Under the pieces are notes generated by a model. It saw only the letters and a program-made list of their open reading frames with translations, was not told the origin of the DNA and did no database searches. Positions 1 through 8,347 of a stretch of 64,000 bases of DNA are shown piece by piece. The position numbers and the translations under genes were made by a program. The DNA comes from Pseudomonas parafulva NBRC 16636 = DSM 17004 (GTDB lineage: Bacteria; Pseudomonadota; Gammaproteobacteria; Pseudomonadales; Pseudomonadaceae), in the NCBI RefSeq assembly GCF_000730645.1, contig NZ_BBIU01000017.1, positions 150,261 to 214,260 on the forward strand, read 5' to 3'. Positions within the stretch are counted from its first letter, which is position 1. Each line of letters starts with the position of its first letter.

Positions 1-65
1 AATCCGGGCGAAATACTGAGAGTAAGTGAGCCCAGCGCATCCTGGGCTCGTTCTGAACGACTTGA

Positions 66-305
66 TCAGCCGCTCTTCTGATGCGACAGCGCCTTGTTGG
101 CCTGATCAGCGCACTTCTTGTAGTCCCCGGATGCATGCGCTTCCTTGGCCTGCTGATGCTCATGATGACCGTTTTGCGTGAAGTCTGTTTCTGTCGCCGC
201 CTTCAGTTTATCCAAGGCCGCCTCGCATTCATGCTGGTGGTCCTTGGCCAGTGCAAAACCTGGGGCCAGCAGAATGCCGAACGCAACTGCGATGATAGTT
301 TTCAT
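66..305 (-). CDS. Small secreted hypothetical protein
   Basis: A 79-residue protein of unknown function. Residues 1-20 form a clear Sec signal peptide (MK, then a hydrophobic stretch ending in ALA), so the product is probably periplasmic. The mature part is hydrophilic and rich in His, Lys, Glu and Ala, with two Cys (in HECEAAL and KKCADQ) that could form a disulfide, and it looks mainly helical. A GAGG ribosome site lies about 7 nt before the ATG. The next minus-strand gene is another small exported charged protein, so the two may be related envelope-stress products. Confidence 0.7.
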   Translation of the reverse strand: MKTIIAVAFGILLAPGFALAKDHQHECEAALDKLKAATETDFTQNGHHEHQQAKEAHASGDYKKCADQANKALSHQKSG

Positions 306-340
306 TCAACGCACCTCAACGTTTAGGTTGTCCAGAACGG

Positions 341-604
341 CTACAGGTCCTTCTTGACCTCTTTATCAACGTGCTTGTCTGCCTTGTGGCGTTCCTTGTC
401 CAGGTGCTCGGCGCCTTTCTCCATCTCCTCGCCATCGTGGTGGAGACCTTTATCGACTTCATCGGCGCTGTGGTCCACACCTTTGTCGACTTCCCGTACA
501 TCGTGCCGCACGCCCTTGCCGAGTTCGCCTTCAGCCTGGGCGGCCGACATCCCCAACATGGCCGCAAGCGCCAAGCTTGCAGCCGCAAGTGTCCTTATCT
601 TCAT
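341..604 (-). CDS. Small secreted charged repeat protein
   Basis: An 87-residue exported protein with a signal peptide cleaved near residue 24 (MSAAQA). The mature part is almost entirely charged and built from short imperfect heptad-like repeats of the type EVDKG-VDH / EMEKGAEH / KADKHVDKEVKK. This suggests a long amphipathic or coiled helix or a disordered segment. A GGAG site sits ahead of the ATG. I do not recognise a characterised family. The repeat pattern supports a real protein, because other frames over it look random. Confidence 0.7.
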   Translation of the reverse strand: MKIRTLAAASLALAAMLGMSAAQAEGELGKGVRHDVREVDKGVDHSADEVDKGLHHDGEEMEKGAEHLDKERHKADKHVDKEVKKDL

Positions 605-689
605 GGGTAACTCTCCGTGGTTTGGACATCAGTGTTTCGACTGAAAACTCTAGACAGAGAACCCCGCACGCGCACACCTGCATTTGTCA

Positions 690-962
690 TTAACACCGTC
701 GCCGCGTGGGCAGGCAACCGCCCGCCGATTGTGGCAGTGCGCTGCGCGTATCGGAATTGGGGCTCGAAAGAAGCTGGCCTTGAGCCTGGGCATAGATGAT
801 CCACCGCTCGAATACCTCCCGGTGGAGCCGGCAGGTTTCCTGCCAGTCGATGTGATCAAACTGGTCGTAGGCAATCTGTTTCATGGTTTCGCCGGCAGCA
901 TCACTGAGCTGCTTCAGCGCTTGGTACGCCTGATACTGACGTTCCCGTTTGATGGCACTCAT
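690..962 (-). CDS. Hypothetical protein
   Basis: A 90-residue soluble protein with no signal peptide or membrane segment. The first 65 residues look helical and include HIDWQETCRLHREVFERW. The C-terminal 25 residues are Pro/Ser/Arg-rich and may be disordered. The start is supported by a strong AGGAG site 6 nt upstream of the ATG. No family recognised. Confidence 0.6.
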   Translation of the reverse strand: MSAIKRERQYQAYQALKQLSDAAGETMKQIAYDQFDHIDWQETCRLHREVFERWIIYAQAQGQLLSSPNSDTRSALPQSAGGCLPTRRRC

Positions 963-1080
963 GAGGTCTCCTGCACAAAAGCGGTGGTCCAGTCGTTATT
1001 GCTACCGACTGGACCCGCAGGAGAAATATCCTCAGACAAATCTGAAAGTGGGCGACCGCCCACCACGTTGATCCGAGTGG

Positions 1081-1776
1081 TTAGAGAAAACGCTCCACGT
1101 CAGCGCCGTAACCATAGCGGTAGCCTCTGCAGAAGGCCTCCCATTCCGCAGCCTCCCAGCCAGACCTGCGTTTGACCTGCCGCAGGTCATGGCGGCTGGC
1201 TTTGGTCGCTGTCATGCGTTGGCGGGCTTTTTCGAAATCGAGCAAGGCAACCTTGATGCTCGACTCGCTGAAATCGACGAACACATGTTTCAGGTACAGG
1301 CAACCATGCTGCCAACGCCCAAGGTTCAACCTGGCCAGCGCACGCCCGTATGCCTCAAGGATCTCGTGGTGGCGCCGAGGCCCGACGGTTTTATCCACGC
1401 CTTGCAGGTAGAAGTCCTCCAGCGACAAGTACCCGTCCAGCGCGGCGGTAACCATCACGGCCTGCCATTCGCCCGCTTGTTTGTGCACATGGCTATGCAG
1501 CAGCGCAGGCGTAGCCACCCCAAGCGAAGCGGCAGCGCGCAAGGCCTTGGCTTCGCGGGCAACCGTTGGGTAGCCGAACGGGTGCAACAGGCTGCGGTAG
1601 ATATGCCCGACCTGCTGCTTTTTGTAGAAGGTGAAACCTTCCACCTCAACCTTTAGCACCCCGCTTTCGCCGCCTCTGCGGATATTGGGTTCTTCCACCC
1701 AGACACCGGGGGCATTGAGGATATCCTTCACCGGCGGGTGGTTTGGCCCCAGATCAGAGGAGAGTTGGTAAGTCAT
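1081..1776 (-). CDS. inaA: InaA-family lipopolysaccharide kinase-like protein
   Basis: A 231-residue cytoplasmic protein with the kinase-like fold of the InaA/Kdo-kinase (WaaP/RdoA-like) group. The N lobe includes VEGFTFYKKQQVGH; the C lobe carries HGCLYLKHVFVDF, a degenerate catalytic-loop equivalent, then VALLDFEKARQR, which resembles the metal-binding DFE motif. InaA in enterics responds to weak acids and redox stress. The substrate in Pseudomonas is not established. The gene appears monocistronic, and an inverted repeat lies about 60 bp upstream of the start. Confidence 0.75.
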   Translation of the reverse strand: MTYQLSSDLGPNHPPVKDILNAPGVWVEEPNIRRGGESGVLKVEVEGFTFYKKQQVGHIYRSLLHPFGYPTVAREAKALRAAASLGVATPALLHSHVHKQAGEWQAVMVTAALDGYLSLEDFYLQGVDKTVGPRRHHEILEAYGRALARLNLGRWQHGCLYLKHVFVDFSESSIKVALLDFEKARQRMTATKASRHDLRQVKRRSGWEAAEWEAFCRGYRYGYGADVERFL

Positions 1777-1834
1777 GAGGAGCCTACTACTTGTTATGAG
1801 CCACGACGTGGCGAGGGAGAAAATATATCAGCCA

Positions 1835-1846
1835 ATTCGTACGAAT
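1835..1846. promoter_or_regulatory. Palindromic operator candidate upstream of inaA
   Basis: A perfect 12-bp palindrome ATTCGTACGAAT, flanked by CC and GG on the outer sides, lies 59 bp upstream of the inaA start. Size and symmetry fit a dimeric repressor such as a TetR-type protein. No cognate regulator is adjacent, so the role is inferred. Confidence 0.3.
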
Positions 1847-1907
1847 GGCGAAGATATTGCCCACACCTGCTTTGAAATTCGGACAAGCGTGACTCATGGC
1901 TCACACC

Positions 1908-2156
1908 TCAACCCCGACGCTTTCCAAAGCGTGAGCGGAGCGATCTCCTGGTAAACCACGTTGCGGGGCATGCCGCAAGCAGCCAGATAACCCCTGTTGC
2001 CAGCACCCACGGCCACCTGCTGCCGGGGTTCAGGGACCACCCCACAAAGCCGAGGATAATCAGCAAGACGCCCGCCCAGCGCTGGCGGGCCGGGGTCATC
2101 CAGCGTCGCGACAACCAGTGCCTGGCGCGCCGCAGCACGCTTCCTGGGCGGTCCAT
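1908..2156 (-). CDS. Small inner-membrane protein
   Basis: An 82-residue protein with a basic N-terminus (VLRRARHWLSRRW) and two hydrophobic segments at about residues 28-42 and 47-63. This predicts two membrane passes with a basic C-terminal tail. Its ATG overlaps the TGA of the preceding 58-residue gene by one base (TGATG), which implies translational coupling. Function unknown. Confidence 0.6.
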   Translation of the reverse strand: MDRPGSVLRRARHWLSRRWMTPARQRWAGVLLIILGFVGWSLNPGSRWPWVLATGVIWLLAACPATWFTRRSLRSRFGKRRG

Positions 2157-2332
2157 CAGGCTGACGCGTGTTTCTCTGTCAGTTCGACGACCAGCTTGGC
2201 TGCGTCTGCGTCACTTTTCAGGTAGTGAACCTCACCCTCCCCGTCGTCGACCTCGTACAGCTCGGCGAGGTCAGGTTCGCGGTAAGCCTGCGGTATTTCG
2301 TCATCGGTCAGTGTTCTGAGTGTGACTGGCAT
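2156..2332 (-). CDS. Small acidic hypothetical protein
   Basis: A 58-residue protein starting MPVTLRTLTDDEIP with an excess of Asp and Glu (for example YEVDDGEGEVHYLKSDADA). The start is well supported by a GGAGG site 6-7 nt upstream. It ends in a TGATG junction with the membrane-protein gene that follows, so the two form a coupled pair. It has no signal peptide. Function unknown. Confidence 0.6.
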   Translation of the reverse strand: MPVTLRTLTDDEIPQAYREPDLAELYEVDDGEGEVHYLKSDADAAKLVVELTEKHASA

Positions 2333-2447
2333 TGCGGATCCTCCCTCTTTAACTCACCGACCCGAACTCACTAGGCGCAGTTCAATGAAACACCTCGCCA
2401 CGGCGCGAGCGGGCTTCAAGCCAAGCCCGCAAGTGGCGACCCATGGC

Positions 2448-3266
2448 TCACTCCAGCGGGATGGTCAGTTGGTCGATCACTGCCCGGGTATCCGGGCGCA
2501 CGCCCCGCCACCAGGCAAACGCTTCGGCCGCTTGCTCCACCAGCATGCCTACACCGTCGGCCAGGCGTCCGACGCCCTGCTCCCCTGCCAGCCGTAAAAA
2601 CGGCGTGAGGCCTTTGCCGTAGGCCAGTTCATAGGCCAACTGTGCAGTGCCCAATACTAGACCCGGCAACGGCGGCCGTTCACCCACCAGGCTCGCCGAG
2701 GTAGCGTTGATCACGATATCGAAGGCCTGACCCTCCAGTGCCTCGTAGCGGCTGATGCGCAGCCGTGGATGGTCCAGCTCGTTGCGCAATGCCATGGCTT
2801 TTGCCATGTCGCGGTTGGCAACCACCAGTTCGGCAGGTTCAGCATCCAGGAATGGCAGCAAAGCCCCCCGCACCGCACCACCAGCACCCAGCATCAGCAC
2901 CCGACGGTTGCGCAGTGGCTCACCCACGTTGACTTCAATATCGCGCAACAGGCCTATGCCATCGAAGTTCTCAGCCGTGATGCAGCCATCCTCGAACTTC
3001 AGCGCATTGGCCGCACGGGCCAGGCGGGCACGCTCACTGCGCTGGTCGGCCAGCTCGAAGGCGCGCAGTTTGAAGGGTGCGGTGATATTCATGCCAAGGC
3101 CGCCACCGTCGCGAAACTGGTGCACCTGGGCCTCGAACGCCTCCAGCGAACCTTCGATGGCGCCGTATTCCAGGTGCTGGCCAGTGGCATTGGCAAACAG
3201 GCCATGAATCAACGGGGATTTGGTGTGGTTGATCGGCCGGCCGATCACTGCATAGCGGTCGCTCAT
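2448..3266 (-). CDS. aroE: Shikimate/quinate dehydrogenase paralogue (AroE-like)
   Basis: A 272-residue NAD(P)-dependent dehydrogenase of the AroE family, which reduces 3-dehydroshikimate or oxidises related hydroxy acids. Visible landmarks are the substrate Ser motif HTKSP near residue 16, catalytic Lys66 in NITAPFK, Asp102 in ENFDGIGL, and the dinucleotide motif GAGGAVRG. The family normally has NTDG; the F in place of T hints at altered substrate preference. It is the last gene of a five-gene operon, and its ATG overlaps the CoA-transferase stop by 4 nt. That context suggests a catabolic paralogue rather than the biosynthetic aroE. The chosen ATG gives normal family length. Confidence 0.8.
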   Translation of the reverse strand: MSDRYAVIGRPINHTKSPLIHGLFANATGQHLEYGAIEGSLEAFEAQVHQFRDGGGLGMNITAPFKLRAFELADQRSERARLARAANALKFEDGCITAENFDGIGLLRDIEVNVGEPLRNRRVLMLGAGGAVRGALLPFLDAEPAELVVANRDMAKAMALRNELDHPRLRISRYEALEGQAFDIVINATSASLVGERPPLPGLVLGTAQLAYELAYGKGLTPFLRLAGEQGVGRLADGVGMLVEQAAEAFAWWRGVRPDTRAVIDQLTIPLE

Positions 3267-4495
3267 CGTGCATCTCCGTGTCTGAATAACACACCGTCCG
3301 CCTGCATTGCCGTGATTTCCTCGGGGCTGAAGCCAAGCCCAGCCGCGACTTGCGCGTTGTGCTCGCCCAGGTCCGGGGCAACCTGATGCACCGTGGTATC
3401 GCAACCCGAGAAGCGGAATGGCAGGTTGGGCAGGCGCAAGGTGCCGTAGCGCGGGTGCTCTTGCTCAAGCACCATGTTGCGCGCCTGGATTTGCGGGTCG
3501 GCCAATACCTCATCAATGCGCTGTACCTTGGCACTGGGGATGTCGACTGCATCGAGCAAGGCGAGTACATCGGCCACCGAGCGGGCGCCTACCCAGCTGC
3601 GGACCACGGCCAGAATGGTTTCGCGGTGGGTGTTGCGGCCGTTGAGGTTGTGATAGCGGGCGTCACTGCCAAAGCCTGCCGGCCCGCCGTTGGCTTCGAG
3701 CATGGCGGCAAAGCGCTGCCAGGCATCGTCGACCTGGGCTGCGATCACCAGGTCGCCATCGGCCGCGCGGAACACTCCGTACAAGGTCGAGGTGGGCATG
3801 TCGTGGCCGGTTTGCTCCGGCAACACCGTACCGTCAGACAGCGTGTAACACTGCACGGCATACTCGTGCATCGACACCAGCGTGTCGTACAGGGCCATGT
3901 CGATGTGTTGGCCAACGCCGCTGTTCACCCGCCCCAGCAGCGCGGCATTGATCGCCGCCACCGCATGAATGCCGGTGTACATGTCACCCAGCGAGATACG
4001 CAGCAACGGTGGCGCCTCCCCTGGCACACCGACCATCTGCATGATGCCGCTCTTGGCCTCGGCGATCAGCCCGAAACCGGCACGGTGTGCATCCGGGCCG
4101 GTATGGCCGTAAGCAGATATGGAGCAGTACACCAGGCGTGGGTTGCGCGCCGACAGTTCGGCGTAACCCAGGCCCAGCTTGTCCAGGGCGCCTGGGCGAT
4201 AGTTTTCGATGAATACGTCCGCTGAGTCGGTCAGCCTTTGCATGAAGGCTTTGCCGCGCGGGTCCTTCATGTTCACGCTGACGCCCTGCTTGCCCATGTT
4301 CAGTTGCAGAAAATAGCCGCTCTGCTGGTCATCCAGTGCATATGCATGCTGGCGCCCGGCATCGCCGCTGCCTGGCCGCTCGACCTTGATCACTTCAGCG
4401 CCCAGGGCGGCCAGGCAACGGCCTACGTATGGCCCGGCCAGGAAGTGGCTGTAGTCGATCACACGGATACCTGCCAATGGTAGGGCCTGGCTCAT
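3263..4495 (-). CDS. CaiB/BaiF family III CoA-transferase
   Basis: A 410-residue family III acyl-CoA transferase, which moves CoA between carboxylic acids through an enzyme aspartyl-anhydride. The start reads PLAGIRVIDYSHFLAGPYVGR, the typical N-terminal opening. The catalytic Asp is most likely that in RISLGDMYTGIHAVAAINAALL. Other hallmarks are GAEVIKVERPGSGD and ENYRPGALDKLGLGY. It overlaps both neighbours by 4 nt (ATGA). With the MaoC hydratase just upstream it would activate an acid and pass the enoyl-CoA on. The substrate is not deducible here. Confidence 0.87.
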   Translation of the reverse strand: MSQALPLAGIRVIDYSHFLAGPYVGRCLAALGAEVIKVERPGSGDAGRQHAYALDDQQSGYFLQLNMGKQGVSVNMKDPRGKAFMQRLTDSADVFIENYRPGALDKLGLGYAELSARNPRLVYCSISAYGHTGPDAHRAGFGLIAEAKSGIMQMVGVPGEAPPLLRISLGDMYTGIHAVAAINAALLGRVNSGVGQHIDMALYDTLVSMHEYAVQCYTLSDGTVLPEQTGHDMPTSTLYGVFRAADGDLVIAAQVDDAWQRFAAMLEANGGPAGFGSDARYHNLNGRNTHRETILAVVRSWVGARSVADVLALLDAVDIPSAKVQRIDEVLADPQIQARNMVLEQEHPRYGTLRLPNLPFRFSGCDTTVHQVAPDLGEHNAQVAAGLGFSPEEITAMQADGVLFRHGDAR

Positions 4496-4947
4496 GCTGC
4501 GGCCCTCCTGGGCACCATCAAGCGGTGCTCGCCGCGCTGCACCACCTGGCCGTGCTGGTTGATCAACTCGGAGGGCAGCACCACAATGCCCCAGCCTGGC
4601 CTGCTGTTGCTCGGGCGCATCGAGCCGACGCGCATGCGCACCTGCAGCACATCGTTGACCTTGATCGGCAGCACGAAGTCCCAGGTCCAGCCCAACGACA
4701 TGCCCGGTACAAAGCGGTACTCGCACTGGGTTTTCAAGCCGTCGGCAATCGACAACCCAAACAGCCCATGGGCCACCAGGCAACCGAAGTGGCTCGCGTT
4801 GGCATAGGCCTCATCCACATGCACCGGGGTGTGGTCACCGGTGAGGTCGGCGTAGGCCAGGATCCGTTCACGGGTGACCGTGTAGGTGGGGCTCAGGCAT
4901 TCGTCACCTTCACGGGCATCGTCCCAGTATTTTTCCACCACACTCAT
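4492..4947 (-). CDS. MaoC-family acyl-CoA hydratase
   Basis: A 151-residue hot-dog-fold protein of the MaoC/(R)-specific enoyl-CoA hydratase group. The catalytic element is seen as LTGDHTPVHVDEAYA followed by FGCLVAHGLFGLSIADGL, with the Asp and His that activate water in this family. It would hydrate an unsaturated acyl-CoA, probably the product of the adjacent CoA-transferase step. The stop overlaps the CoA-transferase ATG, and the VOC gene ends 2 nt before its start, so all are cotranslated. Small hydratases in CoA-transferase pairs act on itaconyl- or mesaconyl-type CoA esters elsewhere, but that substrate is not shown here. Confidence 0.83.
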   Translation of the reverse strand: MSVVEKYWDDAREGDECLSPTYTVTRERILAYADLTGDHTPVHVDEAYANASHFGCLVAHGLFGLSIADGLKTQCEYRFVPGMSLGWTWDFVLPIKVNDVLQVRMRVGSMRPSNSRPGWGIVVLPSELINQHGQVVQRGEHRLMVPRRAAA

Positions 4948-4949
4948 GC

Positions 4950-5342
4950 CTACACCTCCGCGCGCGGGTCAATGGCCAACGCCTTGGTCACGCAGCTCGC
5001 CGGTTGCGCCTGGATGAACTCAACAGCCAGACCGTCCGGCAGGCGCAGCCAGTTGCGCCCTTGAGGCATCTCGCTCACGTCAAAACGCTGGGCGGCTGCC
5101 AGGGCTGCTGCGAGGTCTTCGCACATGATGCCCAGGTGGGCCATGCGGCCTTCCGGGCCAGCGAAGCCGGGTTGGTGAATGAACTGCAAACCACCCAGCG
5201 TCCAGTACTGGGAGGGCTGCTCAACACTCCCCTGCACTTCGCGCATGGTCATGCCACACACCTCGCTGAAAAAGCGGATATGCCACTGGATGTCGCTCAC
5301 CCAGAACGCTACGTGTTCGAGGTAGGCCTTTGGCTGGCTCAT
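4950..5342 (-). CDS. VOC-superfamily (glyoxalase-like) protein
   Basis: A 130-residue single-chain vicinal oxygen chelate protein with two beta-alpha-beta-beta-beta modules. It opens with LEHVAFWVSDIQWHIRFFSEVCGM, the first module with its metal-ligand His. The second module has RMAHLGIMCEDLAAAL and a late Glu in LPDGLAVEFIQ. Such proteins act as isomerases, epimerases or ring-cleaving enzymes. Its place between reductase and hydratase suggests it processes an intermediate of the same pathway, possibly as an epimerase. The ATG overlaps the upstream reductase stop by 4 nt. Confidence 0.75.
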   Translation of the reverse strand: MSQPKAYLEHVAFWVSDIQWHIRFFSEVCGMTMREVQGSVEQPSQYWTLGGLQFIHQPGFAGPEGRMAHLGIMCEDLAAALAAAQRFDVSEMPQGRNWLRLPDGLAVEFIQAQPASCVTKALAIDPRAEV

Positions 5343-6283
5343 AGGGTTTCCTTCTGCTTGTCGGCCATGGCGCGTTCGATGCCCTTGATGCAGGCCACCA
5401 GTGTGGCGTTGACCGGTGTGGCCACGCCGTGGCGTTCGCCCCAGCGCACGACGGAGCCGTTGATGAAGTCGATTTCAGTCACCGAGCCTTTTTCCAGGCT
5501 CTGCAACATCGAGGTGCGAAAACTTGGCGGCAGCCCTTCAGCGGCGAGGGCCCAGACGGCGTCGGCGCTGGTGAGGCCCAGGCAAATCCCGGCACGCTCG
5601 GCAACGGCCATGGCTTCGGCCACAGCGGCCTTGGCGGTCCGTTCCAGCAGGGGTTCGCTGTACAACTGCCCATAGCTGAGGGCGGTAATGCCGGTGAGCG
5701 CGCCGGTAGCCACGTTGACCAGCAACTTGTCCCACATGGTGCCGAGAATGTTGTCGCTGACGGCGGTCGCCAGCCCCGCACCATTGAAGGCGTCGGCGAT
5801 GGCCTGCACGCGGTGCGTCACGGCCCCGTCCAGCTCGCCGATGTAGGTCTGCTTGCCGGCCACGCCGGCACGGATGCAGCCCGGCGCCAGCATCACGCCA
5901 CCGACGTAGGTCTTGCCAGCCAGCACCCGCTCGCGGCCCACGGCGGCTGCCAGGATGTCCTCATGCCCCAGCCCGTTCTGCAGCGACAGCACCACGGTCT
6001 GCGGGCCGATGAGTGCGGCAGCCCCGGCAATGGCCTCGGCAGTGTGGAACGACTTCACAAGCACCAGGACCAGGTCGGCTACGCCTGCATCCGCCGCATC
6101 GGACGTGGCATTTACCTTTACCCATCGCTCGCCACGTTCGTCCTGTACCCGCAGCCCCTCCCGGTTGATGGCGTCCACATGCGCACGCCCGCGGTTCAAC
6201 AGCCAGGTTTCATGCCCGGCTTCGCTCAAGGCCGCGCCAATGGCGCAACCCAGGGCACCAGCGCCCAGAATGCATATTTTCAA
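5339..6283 (-). CDS. 2-dehydropantoate 2-reductase-like (PanE/ApbA) oxidoreductase
   Basis: A 314-residue NAD(P)-dependent 6-phosphogluconate-dehydrogenase-fold protein of the PanE/ApbA family. The Rossmann motif is GAGALGCAIGAAL at residues 7-19. Then come LVLVKSFHTAEA, LQNGLGHE, and the catalytic Lys region TMWDKLLVNVATGAL. The C-terminal helical domain has ERAGICLGL and SLEKGSVTEIDFINGSVV. It is the first gene of the operon, and many catabolic operons carry PanE paralogues that reduce keto acids other than ketopantoate. I therefore do not give it the panE symbol. The divergent LysR gene lies about 90 bp away. Confidence 0.82.
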   Translation of the reverse strand: MKICILGAGALGCAIGAALSEAGHETWLLNRGRAHVDAINREGLRVQDERGERWVKVNATSDAADAGVADLVLVLVKSFHTAEAIAGAAALIGPQTVVLSLQNGLGHEDILAAAVGRERVLAGKTYVGGVMLAPGCIRAGVAGKQTYIGELDGAVTHRVQAIADAFNGAGLATAVSDNILGTMWDKLLVNVATGALTGITALSYGQLYSEPLLERTAKAAVAEAMAVAERAGICLGLTSADAVWALAAEGLPPSFRTSMLQSLEKGSVTEIDFINGSVVRWGERHGVATPVNATLVACIKGIERAMADKQKETL

Positions 6284-6376
6284 GTCGCAAACCTCCTTCG
6301 GCTTGCGACCACGCTAGGCGGCAGCGCTTATTCGCGCTATACAATGGCCTCAATACAATCATTAAGAATCGCAATA

Positions 6377-7282
6377 ATGAGTGAGTTGCAGCACCTTCCT
6401 GAGCCTAAGTTGCTGCAGCTGTTTGACGTGCTGTATCACTGCCGCAGCGTCACACGGGCCGCCGAGCAGCTTGGGCAGAGCCAGCCCACCGTCAGTATCT
6501 GGCTGGCACGCCTGCGCGAGCAGCTCAAAGACCCTCTGTTCGTGCGCACACCTGGCGGCATGGCGCCAACGCCGCGCGCCGACCAGCTGATCGGCCCGTG
6601 CCGTGAGGTGCTGGAATCCCTGCGGCGCCTGACCACCTGGGAGCCCCAGTTTGCACCGGCTACTGCCCAGCGACGCTTTCGCCTGTGCGTCAGTGACGCC
6701 AGCCATATCACCTTGCTGCCCCGGATCCTCAACCACCTGCGCAACCATGCACCGGGCATACGCCTGGATGCCGTGCGCATCGATGGCAATACGGAAAGCG
6801 CACTGGAGTCCGGCGAAGCGGACCTGGCGATAGGCTTTGTGCCATGGCTGGGCGGTGGCATGTACCAACAGGTGCTGTTCAATCAGGACTGGGTATGCCT
6901 GAGCAATCCGCAACACCTCCGCTTGCAGGGGCCCATGACCACTGCCTGCTACCAGGCCGAAGGGCATGTACAGATCAGTGCCGGCACGGGCCAGAAGCTG
7001 CTGGAAGGCAGCCTCACCCGCGCCGGGATCGAACGCAGGATTATGCTGGAGCTACCGGGTTTCCTTGGCCTGGGCATGATTGTAGGGTCTACGGATTTGA
7101 TCGCGACCCTGCCCCGGCATATCGGGCAAACGCTGGCCGACATGCACGGGCTCCGGGTGCATGATTGCCCCTTTGCGGTAGAGGGGTTCACGGTCAAACA
7201 GCACTGGCATGGGCGTTATCACCAGGATGCGGGTAACCGTTGGTTGAGGGAGGTGATCCGGGCGCTGTTTCAGTCGGAGTGA
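6377..7282 (+). CDS. LysR-family transcriptional regulator
   Basis: A 301-residue LysR-type regulator with an N-terminal winged helix-turn-helix (LLQLFDVLYHCRSVTRAAEQLGQSQPTVS-type segment, residues about 8-50) and a periplasmic-binding-like effector domain from about residue 90. Divergent orientation to the CoA-transferase/MaoC operon makes it the likely local activator. Two in-frame ATGs exist. I prefer the one giving MSELQHLPEP because the 11 extra residues of the alternative (ATG at 6344) lack family resemblance, although neither has a strong Shine-Dalgarno. The effector is unknown, probably an intermediate of the operon. Confidence 0.85.
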   Translation: MSELQHLPEPKLLQLFDVLYHCRSVTRAAEQLGQSQPTVSIWLARLREQLKDPLFVRTPGGMAPTPRADQLIGPCREVLESLRRLTTWEPQFAPATAQRRFRLCVSDASHITLLPRILNHLRNHAPGIRLDAVRIDGNTESALESGEADLAIGFVPWLGGGMYQQVLFNQDWVCLSNPQHLRLQGPMTTACYQAEGHVQISAGTGQKLLEGSLTRAGIERRIMLELPGFLGLGMIVGSTDLIATLPRHIGQTLADMHGLRVHDCPFAVEGFTVKQHWHGRYHQDAGNRWLREVIRALFQSE

Positions 7283-7319
7283 CCCCAGGGCAACGGTGCT
7301 TCTGCCCTGCCAGAAGGGG

Positions 7320-8198
7320 TTAGTGCCCCAGTACGCTGGCAACCGCTTTCATCGAGGCAGCGATGGCGTCATTGTTCCACTCAGAGGCTTTAGCCTCGGC
7401 TCGCGAGAACACCACAACGATCCAGGGGGCTTTGCCGGGCGGCCAGACTACTGCCACGTCGTTTGCCACACCGTAGTCTCCAGAGCCGGTCTTGTCGCCG
7501 ACCAACCAGCCCTGCGGTACGCCGGCGCGGATGCGCTTGTCACCGGTGGTATTGCCTTTCAGCCAGCCCTGCAACTGTTGACGGGCATCCTCCCCAAGGG
7601 CACTTCCAAGCAGCAACTTCTGCAAGGTCACGCCCATGGCCAGCGGCGTCGTCGTATCACGAGGATCACCGGGTAGCGCGGTGTTCAGTGAAGGCTCGTT
7701 ACGGTCTGACCTGAACACTGGGTCACCCAACGTTCGGGCGTACGCCGTCAACCCTGCTGGCCCACCGACTAGTTCAAGCAGCAGGTTACCCGCCGTGTTG
7801 TCGCTGTACTGCAGCGCTGCAGCGCAGAGTTCGCGAACCGTCATGCCGGCTTGGACGTGCTGTTCGGTAATCGGCGAATAGGTCACCAGTTGGTCTGGGG
7901 CGTAAGTGATTCGCCGGTCGAGCAGCGCCTGGTCTTCGGCACTTTTTGCCAGGATGGCGGCCGCCAGGATGACTTTGAAGGTGCTGCAGAATGCAAATCG
8001 GTCCTCTGCGCGGTACGCGACAGTCTTGCCTGATGCCGTGTCAATGGCCCAGACGCCCAGGGTTACCTTGAATGAGTGCTCGACAGTGGATAGGTCGCTG
8101 TCGATGTCGGTAACGGCCCAGGTGGGCCAGGCCGTCGCGGCAAACGTTGAAATCATGCCCGATTTGATCAACTGCCTGCGGGTTACCGGCTGGATCAT
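7320..8198 (-). CDS. bla: Class A beta-lactamase with Tat signal
   Basis: A 292-residue serine beta-lactamase of Ambler class A. All active-site elements are present: Ser72-x-x-Lys75 (CSTFK), the SDN loop at 132-134, Glu168 in RNEPSLN of the omega loop, and the KTG box at 236-238. Export should use the twin-arginine route, as residues 5-14 read VTRRQLIKSG, followed by a short hydrophobic stretch and an AVTD cleavage area. A Cys precedes the active Ser as in several environmental and carbapenem-active enzymes, but the matching second Cys after KTG is absent (KTGSGDYG), so that disulfide cannot form. It is convergent with the LysR gene, and no AmpR-like regulator is adjacent. The substrate range cannot be read from sequence. 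Confidence 0.9.
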   Translation of the reverse strand: MIQPVTRRQLIKSGMISTFAATAWPTWAVTDIDSDLSTVEHSFKVTLGVWAIDTASGKTVAYRAEDRFAFCSTFKVILAAAILAKSAEDQALLDRRITYAPDQLVTYSPITEQHVQAGMTVRELCAAALQYSDNTAGNLLLELVGGPAGLTAYARTLGDPVFRSDRNEPSLNTALPGDPRDTTTPLAMGVTLQKLLLGSALGEDARQQLQGWLKGNTTGDKRIRAGVPQGWLVGDKTGSGDYGVANDVAVVWPPGKAPWIVVVFSRAEAKASEWNNDAIAASMKAVASVLGH

Positions 8199-8347
8199 TA
8201 AGCGCTCCCTGTGTTGAATGCGTGAGGTGGGATTCTACAGTGCATGGATGAGTTCGGGGCAGTGCTGGGGCCAGGGAACGGGCAATGGAGGGTGACTTTT
8301 GTAATGTACAGGCGTCGAATACCTGTTCACTTCGCTAAGGTTGGGCT

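Noticed and set aside
5429..6376. Long N-terminal extension of the LysR frame
   Set aside because: It runs through the opposite-strand reductase gene and has no LysR or other domain character; the winged helix begins right after the ATG at 6377.
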